In this document: positions 46,775 through 58,984 of the stretch, one piece after another
How positions within the stretch are numbered: position 1 is the first letter of the stretch
How the letters are laid out: each line of letters begins with the position of its first letter
Source of the DNA: Polytrichum commune
Lineage: Eukaryota; Streptophyta; Polytrichopsida; Polytrichales; Polytrichaceae
DNA length: 64,000 nucleotides
NCBI GenBank assembly: GCA_950295325.1
Contig: OX485805.1
Location: 10,976,501-11,040,500, forward strand
Direction: 5' to 3'
Notes under the pieces: generated by a model
Databases searched by the model: none
What the model was told of the DNA's origin: nothing
The model's input: only the letters and a program-made list of their open reading frames with translations
Position numbers and translations under genes: made by a program

Positions 46775-49680
46775 ACCTGAAAGCTACAAGCAACTTGAGA
46801 GCAACAACCGAGCAACCTGAGAGAAACAAGAGAGCAACCTGAGCAACCTTAGAGCAACTTGAGCAACCTGAGAGCAATCCAATGGAAATTCCACCTTTTA
46901 GCACTAAGCAACCTGAGAGCACCTTAAGAGCGACCTGAGAGCACATTAAGAGAAATCTAAGCAACCTGAGAGCACAATAAGAGCGACCTGAGAGCACCTT
47001 ACGAGAAATCTAAGCAACCTGAGAGCACATTAAGAGAAATCTAAGCAACCTTAAAGCACATTAAGAGCGACCTGAGAGCACATTAAGAGAAATCTAAGCA
47101 ACCTGAGAGCACATTAAGAGCGACCTGAGAGCACATTAAGAGAAATCCAAGCAACCTCAGAGCACATCAAGAGAAATCTAAGCAACCTCATAGCACATTA
47201 AGAGATACCTGAGAGCACCTTAAGAGCCACCTGGGAGCAACCAGGATCCCTTAGGGTCCAGCCAATAGCCCCTAGCCGGCACCGGCGGGGTGCCTCAGGC
47301 ACCCTATGAAAATTCCAATTTTTAAATCTAAGCAACCTGAGAGCACCTTAACAGCCACCTGGGAGCAACCAGGATCCCTCAGGGTCCAGCCAATAGCCCC
47401 TAGCCGGCACCGGCGGGGTGCCTCAGGCACCCAATGAAAATTCCAACTTTTAAATCTAAGCAACCTGAGAGCACCTTAAGAGCCACCTGGGAGCAACCAT
47501 GATCCCTCAGGGTCCAGCCAATAGCCCCTAGCCGGCACCGGCGGGGTGCCTCATGCACCCAATGAAAATTCCAACTTTTAAATCTAAGCAACCTGAGAGC
47601 ACCTTAAGAGAAATCTAAGCAACCAGAGAGCACCTTAAGAGCCACATGGGAGCAACCAGAGAGCACCTTAAGAGCCACATGGGAGCAACCAAGATCCCTC
47701 AGGGTCCAGCCAAGAGCCCCTAGCCGGCACCGGCGGGGTGCCTCAGGCACCCAATGAAAATTCCAACTTTTAAATCTAAGAAACCTGAGATGTCGCAACC
47801 CTTGCTAGCCCCCCTTGACAATCTTGCCAATTTTCAATTCTCTCCACCAAGAGTTGGGGCCAAGTAGACATTTTCCCTTAGCTACTGGGCCTAGAACCCC
47901 CCAGCAGCTTCAGACCATCATAACTTCCTTGTGTAATGTCTGATCATAACAACTAACCACTTCATCTTCATCTCCGCTTCACGTAGATGCCGATGGACTG
48001 CTCACTTGCCCCATTCAAGCAAGTGATGAGGAAGTTATGCCTGTTTGAAACTTGGCAGTGCCACCTGGGAGCAGCCAAGAGCCCCTAGCCGGCACCGGCG
48101 GGGTGCCTCAGGCACCCAATGAAAATTCCAACTTTTAAATCTAAGCAACCTAAGATGTCGCAACCCTTGCTAGCCCCCCTTGACAATCTTGCCAATTTTC
48201 AATTCTCTCCACCAAGAGTTGGGGCCAAGTAGACATTTTCCCTTAGCTACTGGGCCTAGAACCCCCCAGCAGCTTCAGACCATCATAACTTCCTTGTGTA
48301 ATGTCTGATCATAACAACTAACCACTTCATCTTCATCTCCGCTTCACGTAGATGCCGATGGACTGCTCACTTGCCCCATTCAAGCAAGTGATGAGGAAGT
48401 TATGCCTGTTTGAAACTTGGCAGTGCCACCTGGGAGCAGCCAAGAGCCCCTAGCCGGCACCGGCGGGGTGCCTCAGGCACCCAATGAAAATTCCAACTTT
48501 TAAATCTAAGCAACCTAAGATGTCGCAACCCTTGCTAGCCCCCCTTGACAATCTTGCCAATTTTCAATTCTCTCCACCAAGAGTTGGGGCCAAGTAGACA
48601 TTTTCCCTTAGCTACTGGGCCTAGAACCCCCCAGCAGCTTCAGACCATCATAACTTCCTTGTATGATGTCTGATCATAACAAACAACCACTTCATCTTCA
48701 TCTACGCTTCACGTAGATGCCGATGGACTGCTCACTTGCCCCATTCAGGCAAGTAATGAGGAAGTTGTGCCTGTTTGAAACTTGGCAGTGCCACGTGGGA
48801 GCAGCCAAGAGCCCCTAGCCGGCACCGGCGGGGTGCCTCAGGCACCCTATGAAAATTCCAACTTTTAAATCTAAGCAACCTGAGAGCACCTTAACAGCCA
48901 CCTGGGAGCAACCAGGATCCCTCAGGGTCCAGCCAAGAGACCCTAGCCGGCACCGGCGGGGTGCCTCAGGCACCCAATGAAAATTCCAACTTTTAAATCT
49001 AAGCAACCTGAGAGCACCTTAAGAGCCACTTGGGAGCAACCGGGATCCCTCAGGGTCCAGCCCAGAGCCCCTAGCCGGCACCGGCGGGGTGCCTCAGGCA
49101 CCCAATGAAAATTCCAACTTTTAAATCTAAGCAACCTGAGAGCACCTTAAGAGAAATCTAAGCAACTTGAGAGCACATTAAGAGCGACTTGGGAGCACCT
49201 TAAGAGAAATCTAAGCAACCTGAGAGCACATTAAGAGCGACTTGGGAGCACCTTAAGAGAAATCTAAGCAACCTGAGAGCACATTAAGAGCGACCTGGGA
49301 GCACCTTAAGAGAAATCTAAGCCACCTGAGAGCACCTTAAGAGCCACGTGGGAGCAACCAAGATCCCTCAGGGTCCAGCCCAGAGCCCCTAGCCGGCACC
49401 GGCGGGGTGCCTCAGGCACCCAATGAAAATTCCAACTTTTAAATCTAAGCGACCTGAGAGCACATGAAGAGCGACCTGATAGCACATTAAGAGAAATCTA
49501 AGCAACATGAGAGCACCTTAAGAGCGACCTGATAGCACATCAAGAGAAATCTAAGCAACATAAGAGCACCTTAAGAGCGACCTGGGAGCACCTTAAGAGA
49601 GATCTAAGCAACCTGAGAGCACAATAAGAGCGACATGGGAGCACATTAAGAGCGACCCAGAAGCAATCTGATTGCAACCC
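46775..49680. repeat. Minisatellite of Element A (128-bp unit, 32-bp subunits)
   Basis: The array lies in the first intron of the ParB-like gene. The short subunit 'aatctaagcaacctgagagc' plus 'acattaagag' (about 32 bp) dominates both edges. The long unit of 128 bp adds 'caggatccctcagggtccag', 'cccctagccggcaccggcgg' and 'ggtgcctcaggcacccaatg'. Within each long unit GGCACC, GGTGCC and GGCACC alternate, so two overlapping hairpins can form. Copies are nearly identical, indicating recent homogenisation. Confidence 0.93.
47791..48885. repeat. 365-bp higher-order repeat, three copies
   Basis: Starts at 47791, 48156 and 48521, exactly 365 bp apart. Each contains 'tgtcgcaacccttgctagcc', 'agttggggccaagtagacat', 'ctactgggcctagaa' and 'cacttgccccattca'. 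The first two copies are almost identical; the third has several substitutions. Nested in the 128-bp array. Confidence 0.93.
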
Positions 49681-49947
49681 ATAGGCACAAGCACAAGTTT
49701 TCTGAAGGCTAGAAGCATGAAGAAACCTGCAAAATTTTATTAGGGTTTCAGGATTCAAGGCTCACCTGCGATGTCGCCCTCGAGGTTGCACACCTCCGTC
49801 GACGACGACTCTCCAAGCTGTCTCGATGTACTACCTCTTTGATTGCCCGCTGTGACCTCCTTGGTGTCCATGGCTGTCGGCGCAGGATTCATCTGCCACA
49901 GCTTGCGCACCCTCTCAAAAGCTTGGAAATGTTAAGGGTGCTGCTAG

Positions 49948-52935
49948 ATATGTTCTAGGGTTACCGCTTGCCTAACCCTCTCACTAGCACCTGCCCGCCC
50001 TACTATCGATGGCCACGCATGGACCCGAACTATCACGTCCAATATCTCTAACGATTTTGGTCTCACTTTTCGAACCTCTTCTTGTTTAGGTCATTTACGG
50101 TGCGATAATGTTGACTGTGAGTTCCTTACTCGAGTACACCGCACCACACCTATTAATGAAACGGAGTGGGAGGGCAACTCATCTTTGCCCTTTGAGTGTG
50201 GTACCGTGCCTCCCAAGGATTCAACCATCGTTTGTTCCATTTGTAAGGTTTCGCCGAATTGTGTTGCCTTGTGTCCGGCTAGGATTTATTATGTAGTTGG
50301 ATCAGAATCTATGACTCGGGTTTGTATTCACTTCGGAATCCATGCCCATCCGGTCAAAACTGGTGATTATCGCGACTCCATTGAGCATACTACCAACTTC
50401 CTGAGTGAACAAATTCAAAGCACTCCTACAGCTACCAACTCCGCTTTAGTTTTGGAAGCTAGCAAAGACTTAGTTGGAGACATGCTCCTAGCGCCTGAGG
50501 GTTCACAACCAAAATTCCTCTCTGTAGATGACCTCCTGCCTTTGTTTGATCGTTGTAAGCACCTTACTTCGCCTAGCATCCGTAATATTGTATCGGGTTT
50601 CAAATACATCCGTAGATTTGGGGTTATGGATAGCATCACCAAACTTCGTGGGTTAAGCAACTGGCCTTATGTCCAGGAGAACAAGTTTCCAGGCCAAGGA
50701 GCGGAAACTGACAAGGTCTTTGTGTTCCAAATGTCTGAGGTAGGACCGGGTAGTGGAGTCGACCTCGTGAAACGGATGCAAGCCGGTGGAGACCTCGAAA
50801 ACGCCTGGCTCATGTTTGACCATGTTAAGCGTGTGCAAAGTTGGACTACAATGACGTGCCATGTTTATGATGCCACATTTTGTTGAGTAATGACCATTGC
50901 CGTCTGCGACATGCAGTCCGAGGATACCGCTGCTCAAATTGTGGTTTGGAAAAACCTCAACGTTGTTATGGCTCGCCACAACGTTTTTCAACCAAACTTC
51001 AAAGGATTTATGGCAGATAGTGCTCAAGCCAATTGGAATGCTATCCGTATTGTCTACGGAAACGGAGATGCATCTGTGCCCATGGAAAACAAGGAGAGAA
51101 CGTGCCTCTTTCACTGGACTCAGTCCCTCGAGAAGCACACAAAGGCCTACATTAGACTCGACCTTCAAGATCAGCACCGATTGCATTGCAAGAAATACAA
51201 GAACGCCAAGACCATTTCTGAAGCTGAAATGTGCTACCTTGCCATTCGCGCGTGGTGGCTTTCGTCTGGTGCCGCATCTGAGGATGCCATATCCCGACTC
51301 GACCTCTGGCTTGCTTTTTGGCATTTCCGCTACCGCCAATGGGGTGGCTTCATGCAATTGGTAAGTTCTTCGCTCATTGAACGTCTACCCATCCATTGAT
51401 AAAGCAATCATCAATCGTCTCCTACATGTTTCCTAATCGATTCTTTCTAAACTCCTTCTCCATAGGACTTGAACGAAGTTGAGTTGGTTGAAATGCCTTC
51501 CTGCAATTTGGCCGAGACCGTGCACAATAAGTGGCTCCAACAATCCGGCCACCGTGGTAAGGATCCATACGTTGCAACAGTTGATGACTACGTGCGCGCA
51601 TTTATGCAATGTGTCTCGTACTACCAGTACTTAAAAGGAGATTGTGTTGGTACTGGCCCGTCCAAGGAAGAGTTGAAGTTACGTGCTGCACAACGTTCTT
51701 CGGAGATTACCGGCAACACCAAGTCCCTTCACGAAGCAATGACTAGAATGCCCGGAGCACAAGAATTTTGCATCCGCACGCCACACTTAGAAGGTGAAGA
51801 AGTCTTCCTATCATTGAAATGGAAGGCTGACCTTCCTCCAGGTTCGGAACTTGACTCTCACCGACCTGACAAGATCTCCATCTCTCGTCCCCGAGTGCAA
51901 ACGCGGTCTTCCATCAAAAACTCTCAAACGGCCTCACCAACCGCTGATTCAGAATCTCCTGAAACGTTTGCAACTCCAATTGCGCCGCAGCAATCGAACG
52001 GCAAGACTCGAGTAAGTGATGTCACCCCACTTGCTCCTTTGCAGCATGTTACAGCAGTTCAAGAATCAGCTTGTGACGAAAGTAAGTGGCACATCGCACG
52101 TCTTCCTAAGACGTCTGCAAAGGCTTGCTTTACTATACAAGCGATGACAAAGAATAAGTGTGTGGCCCGTATTGTTCAAGACGGGAAGAGTACCGCTGCG
52201 CCAACGTACACCGGGATGATGACCAATTACCAAAAGAATAAGCAAGAACTCTTGCAATTCTTCTTTTGTAACGATGATATTGAAAGGTGTGTTAAAGGAA
52301 CTCGCAGGAAGTGGGTTATATCAAGGCCTGAAGTCCCTGAGACTTGGCTTGTCAAGATGGGGACAAACCTTACCCGCAAGGAGATCCTCCAATTGGAGAC
52401 TGCTGGATTTCGCCTTCCTCAACGACAAGAAATCTCTCCAAGACGATTGTTTCAAGACAACCTCTCCCACGTGGACTTGACTTCGTATGTTACTCCGGCA
52501 TCTCCGGATGAGTTCCCCAAGCGCAGGTCCGGGAAGAATATCCGTTGCATGAGTAAGGCCCCTTCCACACGTCACGCCAACAACTGCGCCTCTGCTTTCA
52601 CGTTAAAAGTTTGCATTCGCAACATTAGCATGGTGCTTGCCCCAGCTCTTGGCTGTATTGTTACCTTGGATTCTGGTTCTCCTCCCAATATCCACCAGTA
52701 CCACTTGACTATTTCTCAGCTTCTGGCGTGCACTTGTCACAATTTCAAGGAAATGGCAACCAAGGCACTTGGAAAGCGCGGTCAGTGGGCCAATTGTAAG
52801 CACCTATACTTTGTATTTACGATAATTTATGGACTTGATCCTGATTCTGATACTTTTATTCATGCTGTTAGTTTTAGCTTTAATGAGGTCAAGCAAATCC
52901 TTCAGAGTGGATTGTTGACCCAGACAACCTCTTAG
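49948..52935 (+). pseudogene. Element A transposase (MULE-like DDE with SWIM finger), one nonsense codon
   Basis: Two exons, 49948-51360 and 51467-52935, joined GT-AG in phase 0. The N-terminal part has cysteine pairs of zinc-finger type (SSCLGHLRCDNVDCEFLTR, later CSICKVSPNC). The core has the first Asp in CHVYDATFC (codon 50869), the second in GFMADSAQANWNAI (51016), CLFHWTQSLEKH (the CxxH of MULEs) and Glu in NLAETVHNKW (51514). A C-terminal SWIM finger follows (CTCHNF ... WANCKHL, about 52730-52804). A single TGA at 50884-50886 lies right after the first catalytic Asp, probably a CGA-to-TGA change. No ATG opens the frame, and the copy at 63425 has a longer N-terminus, so the start is truncated or on a missing exon. 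Otherwise it is remarkably intact. Confidence 0.83.
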
Positions 52936-53587
52936 GCTTTGGATGAAGTACTCTTGTAATTTCATTTCAATCACATCAATGAAATTGAGGTAGTGAGACG
53001 GAAAGGGCCACTACCAAGTGCAGTATTTTTATACCGTCACTCTTTAAAGGCGCTACAGTATTGAATTTGAATGGTTTAGTTTAATACTCATCAATTACTG
53101 TTTCCTTCATTATACAAAATCTTGTATAGAGATGTTGAGTTCATTGTCTTCTCAGAGAAACGTATGTATGCAGCCTCTGTTTTAATCATGAACTAGTGAT
53201 TTTAAAAGGGCCACTTCGAGGTATTTGATGTATCAACGTTTTTGTTGACCTCGAAGCTTCATTTAATTTTCTTTCTGATAGTCTAGAAACCTTAGGTGTC
53301 TGATATCTCCACTTTTCTTGAATTCATCTTCAATCTCATGGATCTCAAAATATGCCAATGTAATTTAATTTTGCTGCATAGAAATACTCCACAATGTTTG
53401 TCAATATTGATTTCGACTCCCTAAACCCTAAAAACATCCCAAAAACAACTTTGCAACGATCACTGTGGAGGAATTTTCCACGGGCATAGGTCCCAAAATT
53501 TACTATAATTGGAAATATATTTGCAAAACAATGATTTTTTTAATATACCCTGCACATTAAACTATTATTTTAACTAAAAAAAGAAAA
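52936..53587. other. 3' flank of the Element A transposase
   Basis: AT-rich sequence between the stop codon and the right TIR. No gene was recognised; the transposase 3' UTR should lie at its left end. Confidence 0.5.
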
Positions 53588-53643
53588 ACTTATCGCTCAC
53601 TGCTCACCGCTTACTGCTCATTGCTCGCAAAATAGCGTCGCTT
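53588..53643 (-). repeat. Element A right terminal inverted repeat
   Basis: Reverse complement reads AAGCGACGCTATTTTGCGAG with further heptamers GAGCAGT, AAGCGGT, GAGCAGT, GAGCGAT and then AAGTT, matching the left TIR. Confidence 0.82.
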
Positions 53644-53653
53644 GTGGAGGTGA
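53644..53653 (+). repeat. Element A target site duplication, right copy
   Basis: GTGGAGGTGA, same as 42988-42997. Confidence 0.8.
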
Positions 53654-53705
53654 TGGACTTGTTACAAATCTTGGATCTTCAAAAAAGGGTTGCCAACGTA
53701 GGCAA
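53644..53705 (-). pseudogene. Older ParB-like gene copy (Element C), other side of the insertion
   Basis: On - the sequence reads RWQPFFEDPRFVTSPSPP and runs into the duplicated target. Continued across Element A it gives the RSLLIYAET part at 42987-42843, in the register of the Element A last exon (FPSPPPSPRGLPVYAEA). Sequence further right (to about 54060, for example NFEDSDDSSIVNRKGIYLFC on -) may be another piece of the same or a different gene. Confidence 0.55.
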
Positions 53706-56590
53706 CATTGTGCTATCACATTACTAGCACATGACAACATAGATGTGTTAATAAATATTGATGTATCCATAATAGTCCAAAAAAATACATATATAATATA
53801 ATTCAAGTAAAAATTATGCAATCAACCATATGAAGCTTTCGAATCAGATAAACAAACAAAACTTACTCACAAAATAGATAGATGCCCTTGCGATTAACAA
53901 TTGAAGAATCATCCGAGTCTTCAAAATTGGTATCTTTGCCAATAGGTAAAGGAGATTATATAATCAAAGGCTTCAAGATGGAATCAGAAACATCTTTATC
54001 ACCTTCCAATGCCAAGAGGTGATGCTTCAAAGCGCGGCAAGCATGTATGGAGGGTCCTATCAAGAGATAATAAACAAATATAAAAAGAACAATCAATAAG
54101 AGCATGTTAATTTATAAATAATTATGCAATTCCAATTCAGAATGTAGAGTTTTACTCTTAAAACAATACAAATACCATCCACATTCATACCTATAGGCCT
54201 TGTCCCAATCTATGCATATTTTAGGAATGAACATGAAATTCCCCGATTAAACATCATTGAAACTATCAAAAAGTGTTGGTAGCTTGGCCAAAGCTTTGGC
54301 ATGCAATAACACACACTTAAAATATTTATGAAAATTTTAAAACCAAATTAAAATAAATTAAAATAAAATATGAGTATTAAACATCAAATATATACAATAC
54401 AAATATCAAATATACATGTAAACAACCCGCCTCATGATTTGAAATCCCGTGTTGCTTATAAAAAATCTTGTTTTTCATAATGTCATCATTCAATTTGAGC
54501 AATTTGAAAAATGTCGTTTTTCAACAAGTGGTCCTCCAAGATTCAATATGATCAACAAAAGTGGCAAAGGTTGCATTGCATCAGGGGCGATCTTGATAAT
54601 AATGTTTAATTCAAAAATTATGGATTCATAAAGAATAAGAGCTTCTTTAGAAAATTGTTAAAAAATAAAACACCTAAAAACAAAAATATTAAAAATATAT
54701 AATATAGAAACAATTTTAAATTTTTTTTAATCAAAAACAAGATTGGACGAGATATTCATACATGATTCCAAAATGTTGCTTTGTGTAACCACATATCAAA
54801 AGGCTTATCAAAAATAGATTTTTTTAGAAATTTCATAAAATATGAAATGCAAAAGTTGAAATCGACAGCTCCAAACATTTGATCTTTTGTGCGGTATCTA
54901 CTTTCAATATAACAAGATATTGAAGTTTTTTCTTGATTTATTTAAAGCTCATTATAACACAAATCATAATGCCGTTTGCTTTAAGCCAAGAAACCATGAC
55001 TCAAACTAGGATCTGCAATGGGTAAATGTTTTGCAAGAGTATAATATAATTCGACACATTTAGCGTCCATTGTTACATTCATAAATTCTATAATCCCTTT
55101 AGAGGACCTCTTATGCTCTAAATTTTTTCTTGGCCAAATTTCATGCATCAGCAATATTACATATTTTTTAAATATTGGTTGAATATAAAAATATGATACA
55201 AAATAAGGAGATCACGAAAAAACCGAAGATTTTTATGAAAATTATATTATATAAATAATTCAATAAGATATCTCGTGTAAACGTATACCAAGTTACAATT
55301 GTAATGGTCAGATATCAATAGATTTTGTAGTTTTGATAAAAAAATTTCTAATGAATTACACACGATACAATTGATAAATATATAAACTTTCAACATGACT
55401 GAAACAACAAATATAAATTAAATTAAATTAAAAATTAAAAATTAAAAATTAAAAAACTAATCATAAAAAACCTTACATGTTCATGCATTGCCTTGACTAA
55501 TACATAAATATTGGGAGATGGATTCAACAAAATAAAATTATTGAAATGTGTCAATTTGCTTCTTCATAATGAACCTTACCAATAACAAATCTCCACGCTT
55601 GTAAATGATCATTTTTATTCTAAATTTAAAATATTTTGCCTATAAATTTATTGAGAATATTCTTTTCTTTTAAATACTTATATTTAGTGTATACTTTACA
55701 AATCTATCAATTCTGAAGTCACATCCTTAATTCCATATAATTGTTCACCACGGAAATATAAAATACGACACTTTCAACTCTATAATCATGAAAAATAATT
55801 CTTCAAACTTAAAAACATATGACATCAAAGTTGTTCGAACCAAATGCAATGAGAGCAAACGACATACAAGAATGAACAATCTCAACTTGGAAGGAAGTTG
55901 AAATTGCAGATTTTCAATTATTGAATGGAATCAAAAGAATGATCATTCAAGAATTGCTATCTCACACGATAAAGAATTGCTATAGCGTTTAATTCACATA
56001 AATCATTATATAGCTTGCTACCAGAAGCCAAATATTTTTAGATATTATTAGTTTTCATTTACAACAAAAATATCATAACTTATCAAATATAAACCTGTTC
56101 ATCTAATTTTTTCAACACACAAATTCAACAACTTTTCAATAATAAAAATTCAACTTAAATAAAAAAATATTTTATGAACAAGAGGTAGAACTAAGTAAAT
56201 TCAATATGATCTTATTTTTTTCATATTTTTTTAATAAAAATCTCTAATTTTTATGAACCTTCAAAATTGCCTAATGGATATAAGTTATCTAAAAAATAAA
56301 TTCTAAAATGTACGAATGATGTACATTAGACTACAAATCCATAATTCCACAAAAACAATTGATTTTAGGAAATTTACAAAAATTAAATTTGAAGTCTAAA
56401 ATCTTATATTAAATTATATGCCTTGATGTAATCTAAATGTACATACTTATTTTTTAACACCATCTAAATAAGTTTTGTAATTTTCAAAATTCATCTCCAA
56501 AAATCTAAATCTATCAATTTTGGATTTAAAAAAAAACTAAATCACACCCCTACACACACATAATATGAAGTTCAAGCATTTTGGGTTTTC
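53706..56590. other. Very AT-rich region without genes
   Basis: The sequence is strongly AT-rich, unlike the flanking transposons. No credible coding frame, TIR or tandem array was found apart from short A/T runs such as 'aaattaaaaattaaaaatt' near 55425. Confidence 0.55.
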
Positions 56591-57980
56591 TAGGATATTG
56601 GCGGTGCCGCCAATATCCTCAAACTATTAATAAAGATTAAAGTTGGTGTTTCGCTATGCTATCAAATTCTTCTTTATTTTAATATTTGATTCTCACGAGG
56701 GTATTGGCGGTACCACCAATATCCTCAAATAAAATTGCATATGCCTATATAGAATACATATTACAATCACATATTTTTTTATATGATTTATAGCTACATA
56801 TGTTTTAATAAAATATAAAAAATCCATACATAGAATAATATAAATGTTTACATCATACTTTGTTATGTCCGAACTTCCGAAAACCAACAACACATACTTA
56901 TCTCACCACCGTCTCTCTTATGTTTGTTACTCCTCTTAAGGTTCAACAAACGAAAAAAATCCAAACTTAGGATTTTCTACTTTTTATATTTAATTTTTAA
57001 CAAATAAATCTTATAAGATGAAGAACTACATTTGAATGACGACATTATTTGAATGGCGGATATTTGTACCAAAGGTATTGGCGATGCCGCCAATAACTCT
57101 GACCTTATTAAATGTATTGTCAGTCTCATGACCGGGGGTATTCGCGGCACCGCCAATACCCCAGACGCTAGCATATGTATTTCAAGTATTAAATCCATGG
57201 AATTTTGGTAGTGCCGCCAATATACATGACGCTCTCATATGTATTCAAGTTTCATACCCGGATGATATTGGCGATGCAACCACTATCCTTTGGGCTCTTC
57301 TACATATTTCCGTTTTTATATTGGATAGTATTGGCAGTGCCGCCAATATTTTTTTTGCTCTCATACGTATTTTCATTTTCATATCCTAGGGTAATAAATG
57401 ATCCCGCCAATGCCCCTTAGGCTTTCATACGTATTTTGTATTTCGTACCCGAATGGTATTAGTAGTGCCGATTATACCCTTCAGGCTCTCACACACATTT
57501 TGAGTTTTGTACATGGGTGGTATTGGCGGTGTTGCCAATAGTTTTGTCAGTCTTTTACTTATTTTTCGGTGCTTATAGCAGCCCACCTACAAACGACTAT
57601 AAACCTTAAACAAATAAATATAAATACGAAAATAAAAATTTAAGATATATATGTTTGTAAATGCAAGTAAAATAAAGAGACTGATGTTTCGGTCTGCACA
57701 AACCTAGGTTCGAATCCGGTTGGTTGCATTGATTTGTGCTATTTCATAATGAGCTAGTGATTAGACAATAAATAAAGTATAACAAATATATAGAAGGTTT
57801 TCCTATGCACATGTGCGTAGATATTTTTGAATTACATTTTAGTAGAATTATCCATTTTGAACCAACCAAATTGTTTGCTCACCCATCCGGCTAATTTTTG
57901 TTATTATAAAAAAATTTCCATTTCGTATTCCAAGGGTATTGGTATTGCCACCAATATCCTTTGCGCTCTCTGAATGATTT
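56590..57980. repeat. Palindromic repeats (ATTGGCGG..CCGCCAAT) in AT-rich DNA
   Basis: About eleven copies of a GC-rich palindrome lie near 56597, 56700, 57067, 57137, 57210, 57265, 57330, 57395, 57455, 57520 and 57940. The first has perfect 12-bp arms (GGATATTGGCGG and its complement) around TG. Between 57040 and 57560 they recur about every 65 bp with linker 'gctctcatatgtattt'. Some arms show changes on one side only. Confidence 0.85.
57690..57735 (+). other. Isolated tRNA B-box-like motif
   Basis: CCTAGGTTCGAATCCGG contains a perfect T-arm loop motif. There is no A-box or acceptor pairing within tRNA distance, so this is not a tRNA gene. It could be a tRNA 3' relic. Confidence 0.3.
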
Positions 57981-58984
57981 GCTATTTTCTATGAGTTGTT
58001 TAAAATATAAGAATTATAAGATCAGTACTTATCCAATAGATTTCATCTTCGGCTTCATCTTTTTTGTTTTTGTGCATGGAGGTTTTTTTTTATCTTCTTC
58101 AGTTTTTTCTTCAATTTTAATTTGATCTGTAATATTGTTGGATAGATCTCCATCAAGTTTATTTCTTACCTCCACATTTTTTTCTCCAAATCATTCAAAC
58201 TTATACTATTTTGTGTTTCTGCTAAGTCGTCTATATATTTATGCACTACAATGTGGGAGTTTTTTCTTATATTGCTCATTTGTTCTCGAACTTTCTTTGT
58301 TGTAAAATACAATCATTTTTGTATTTTCATTATTACGCTAAATTATGACTACTCTCATAATAATATGTCTCTTGAATTTATATAATAAAATCTAAGCATT
58401 ATACAACTCATTCTCTATAATACTCACATGAAATTTGATGTATACTCTTGCACATATGTATTGAATATTATCAACGTGTAGTACTATTATATTGATTATA
58501 ATACTTATTTCAAAATATTTTGATAGCGTACATTTTTTTGTTATTTTCATGATGTATGACCAAAAGCTAGTTACAAGCAATAACTTAATTCTTAAATTCC
58601 AAAATGACAAGAAAACTTATAGTATTAAACTGGGTAGAATTAGAGTAAGGATTAGGGTTCGCGAATTTCCTCCACTTTTTTTTAGGAAATTATTATAGTC
58701 ATTTTTCATTTATTTTCACGCGGAGACCCTCTTATTGCTTTCTATTTCATGATTTGAAAGTAATTATCTTAATAGTTGTTGGATATTTGGGTTGCAATAT
58801 ATGATTTTTCTCATATAGGGCTTGTTACTTAAGGCCCCAAACTGCCAATACAAATAATATCTCATTCACATATAACAATGTTTTTTTGTCTCTCTGTAAT
58901 GAATGACATTGTGAGCAAATATAATCGGCATGGAAATTATTTAGGTTGGAAGATGGAGAAGATGAAATGCATAAACCATACCTT
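57981..58984. other. AT-rich spacer left of Element B
   Basis: No gene or clear TIR was recognised. The left end of Element B should lie here or further left, but no GAGCRGT heptamer end is visible. Confidence 0.4.

Larger units (their letters stand above)
43260..49892 (-). pseudogene. ParB/sulfiredoxin-like (DGNHR) gene of Element A, broken
   Basis: Supported exons on -: 49892-49766 (ATG, phase 1), 46047-45504, 45408 to about 45210, 45092 to about 44690, 44547 to about 43642, and a last exon ending at 43260. The first three junctions are GT-AG and phase-compatible. Exon 2 carries LPVVHPFLKNDVRKLASHF, then FCGKMFHVWDGNHRIQAW. The order 'leading P-x-H-P-F, LA..F, then V-x-D-G-N-H-R-x-x-A-W' resembles the ParB/Srx fold, where DG.HR lies in the nucleotide-binding loop. 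Later exons have WTSQRVDDIVG, a Tyr/Phe-rich segment (YRYFKYVLFP) and a basic Ser/Pro-rich tail with KSKRQLRQKKA, likely a nuclear signal. Breaks: TGA at 45919-45917 (where the paralog has Arg), TGA near 45055 and TAG near 44690. A paralog is at 58985-62891. The biochemical role is unknown; nuclease, NTPase-switch or DNA-binding activity are only analogies to ParB. Confidence 0.7.
42998..53643. mobile_element. Element A: MULE-like transposon with divergent SWIM-transposase and ParB-like genes
   Basis: 10,646 bp, bounded by inverted ends of about 56 bp built from GAGCRGT heptamers and flanked by a 10-bp direct repeat. On + it carries a DDE transposase with a SWIM finger (49948-52935). On - it carries a multi-exon gene with a DGNHR motif (49892-43260). 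The two reading frames start within about 60 bp of each other, head to head. A 2.9-kb minisatellite fills the first intron of the - gene. Each gene has nonsense codons, so this copy is not autonomous now. I know of no described plant transposon with this gene pair; novelty is inference. Confidence 0.82.

Noticed and set aside
46775-49680. Series of near-identical 63-codon frames on -
   Set aside because: They are the 128-bp minisatellite read in one frame, not a gene family.
57690-57735. Possible tRNA gene from a perfect GGTTCGAATCC motif
   Set aside because: No A-box, anticodon arm or acceptor stem can be formed around it.
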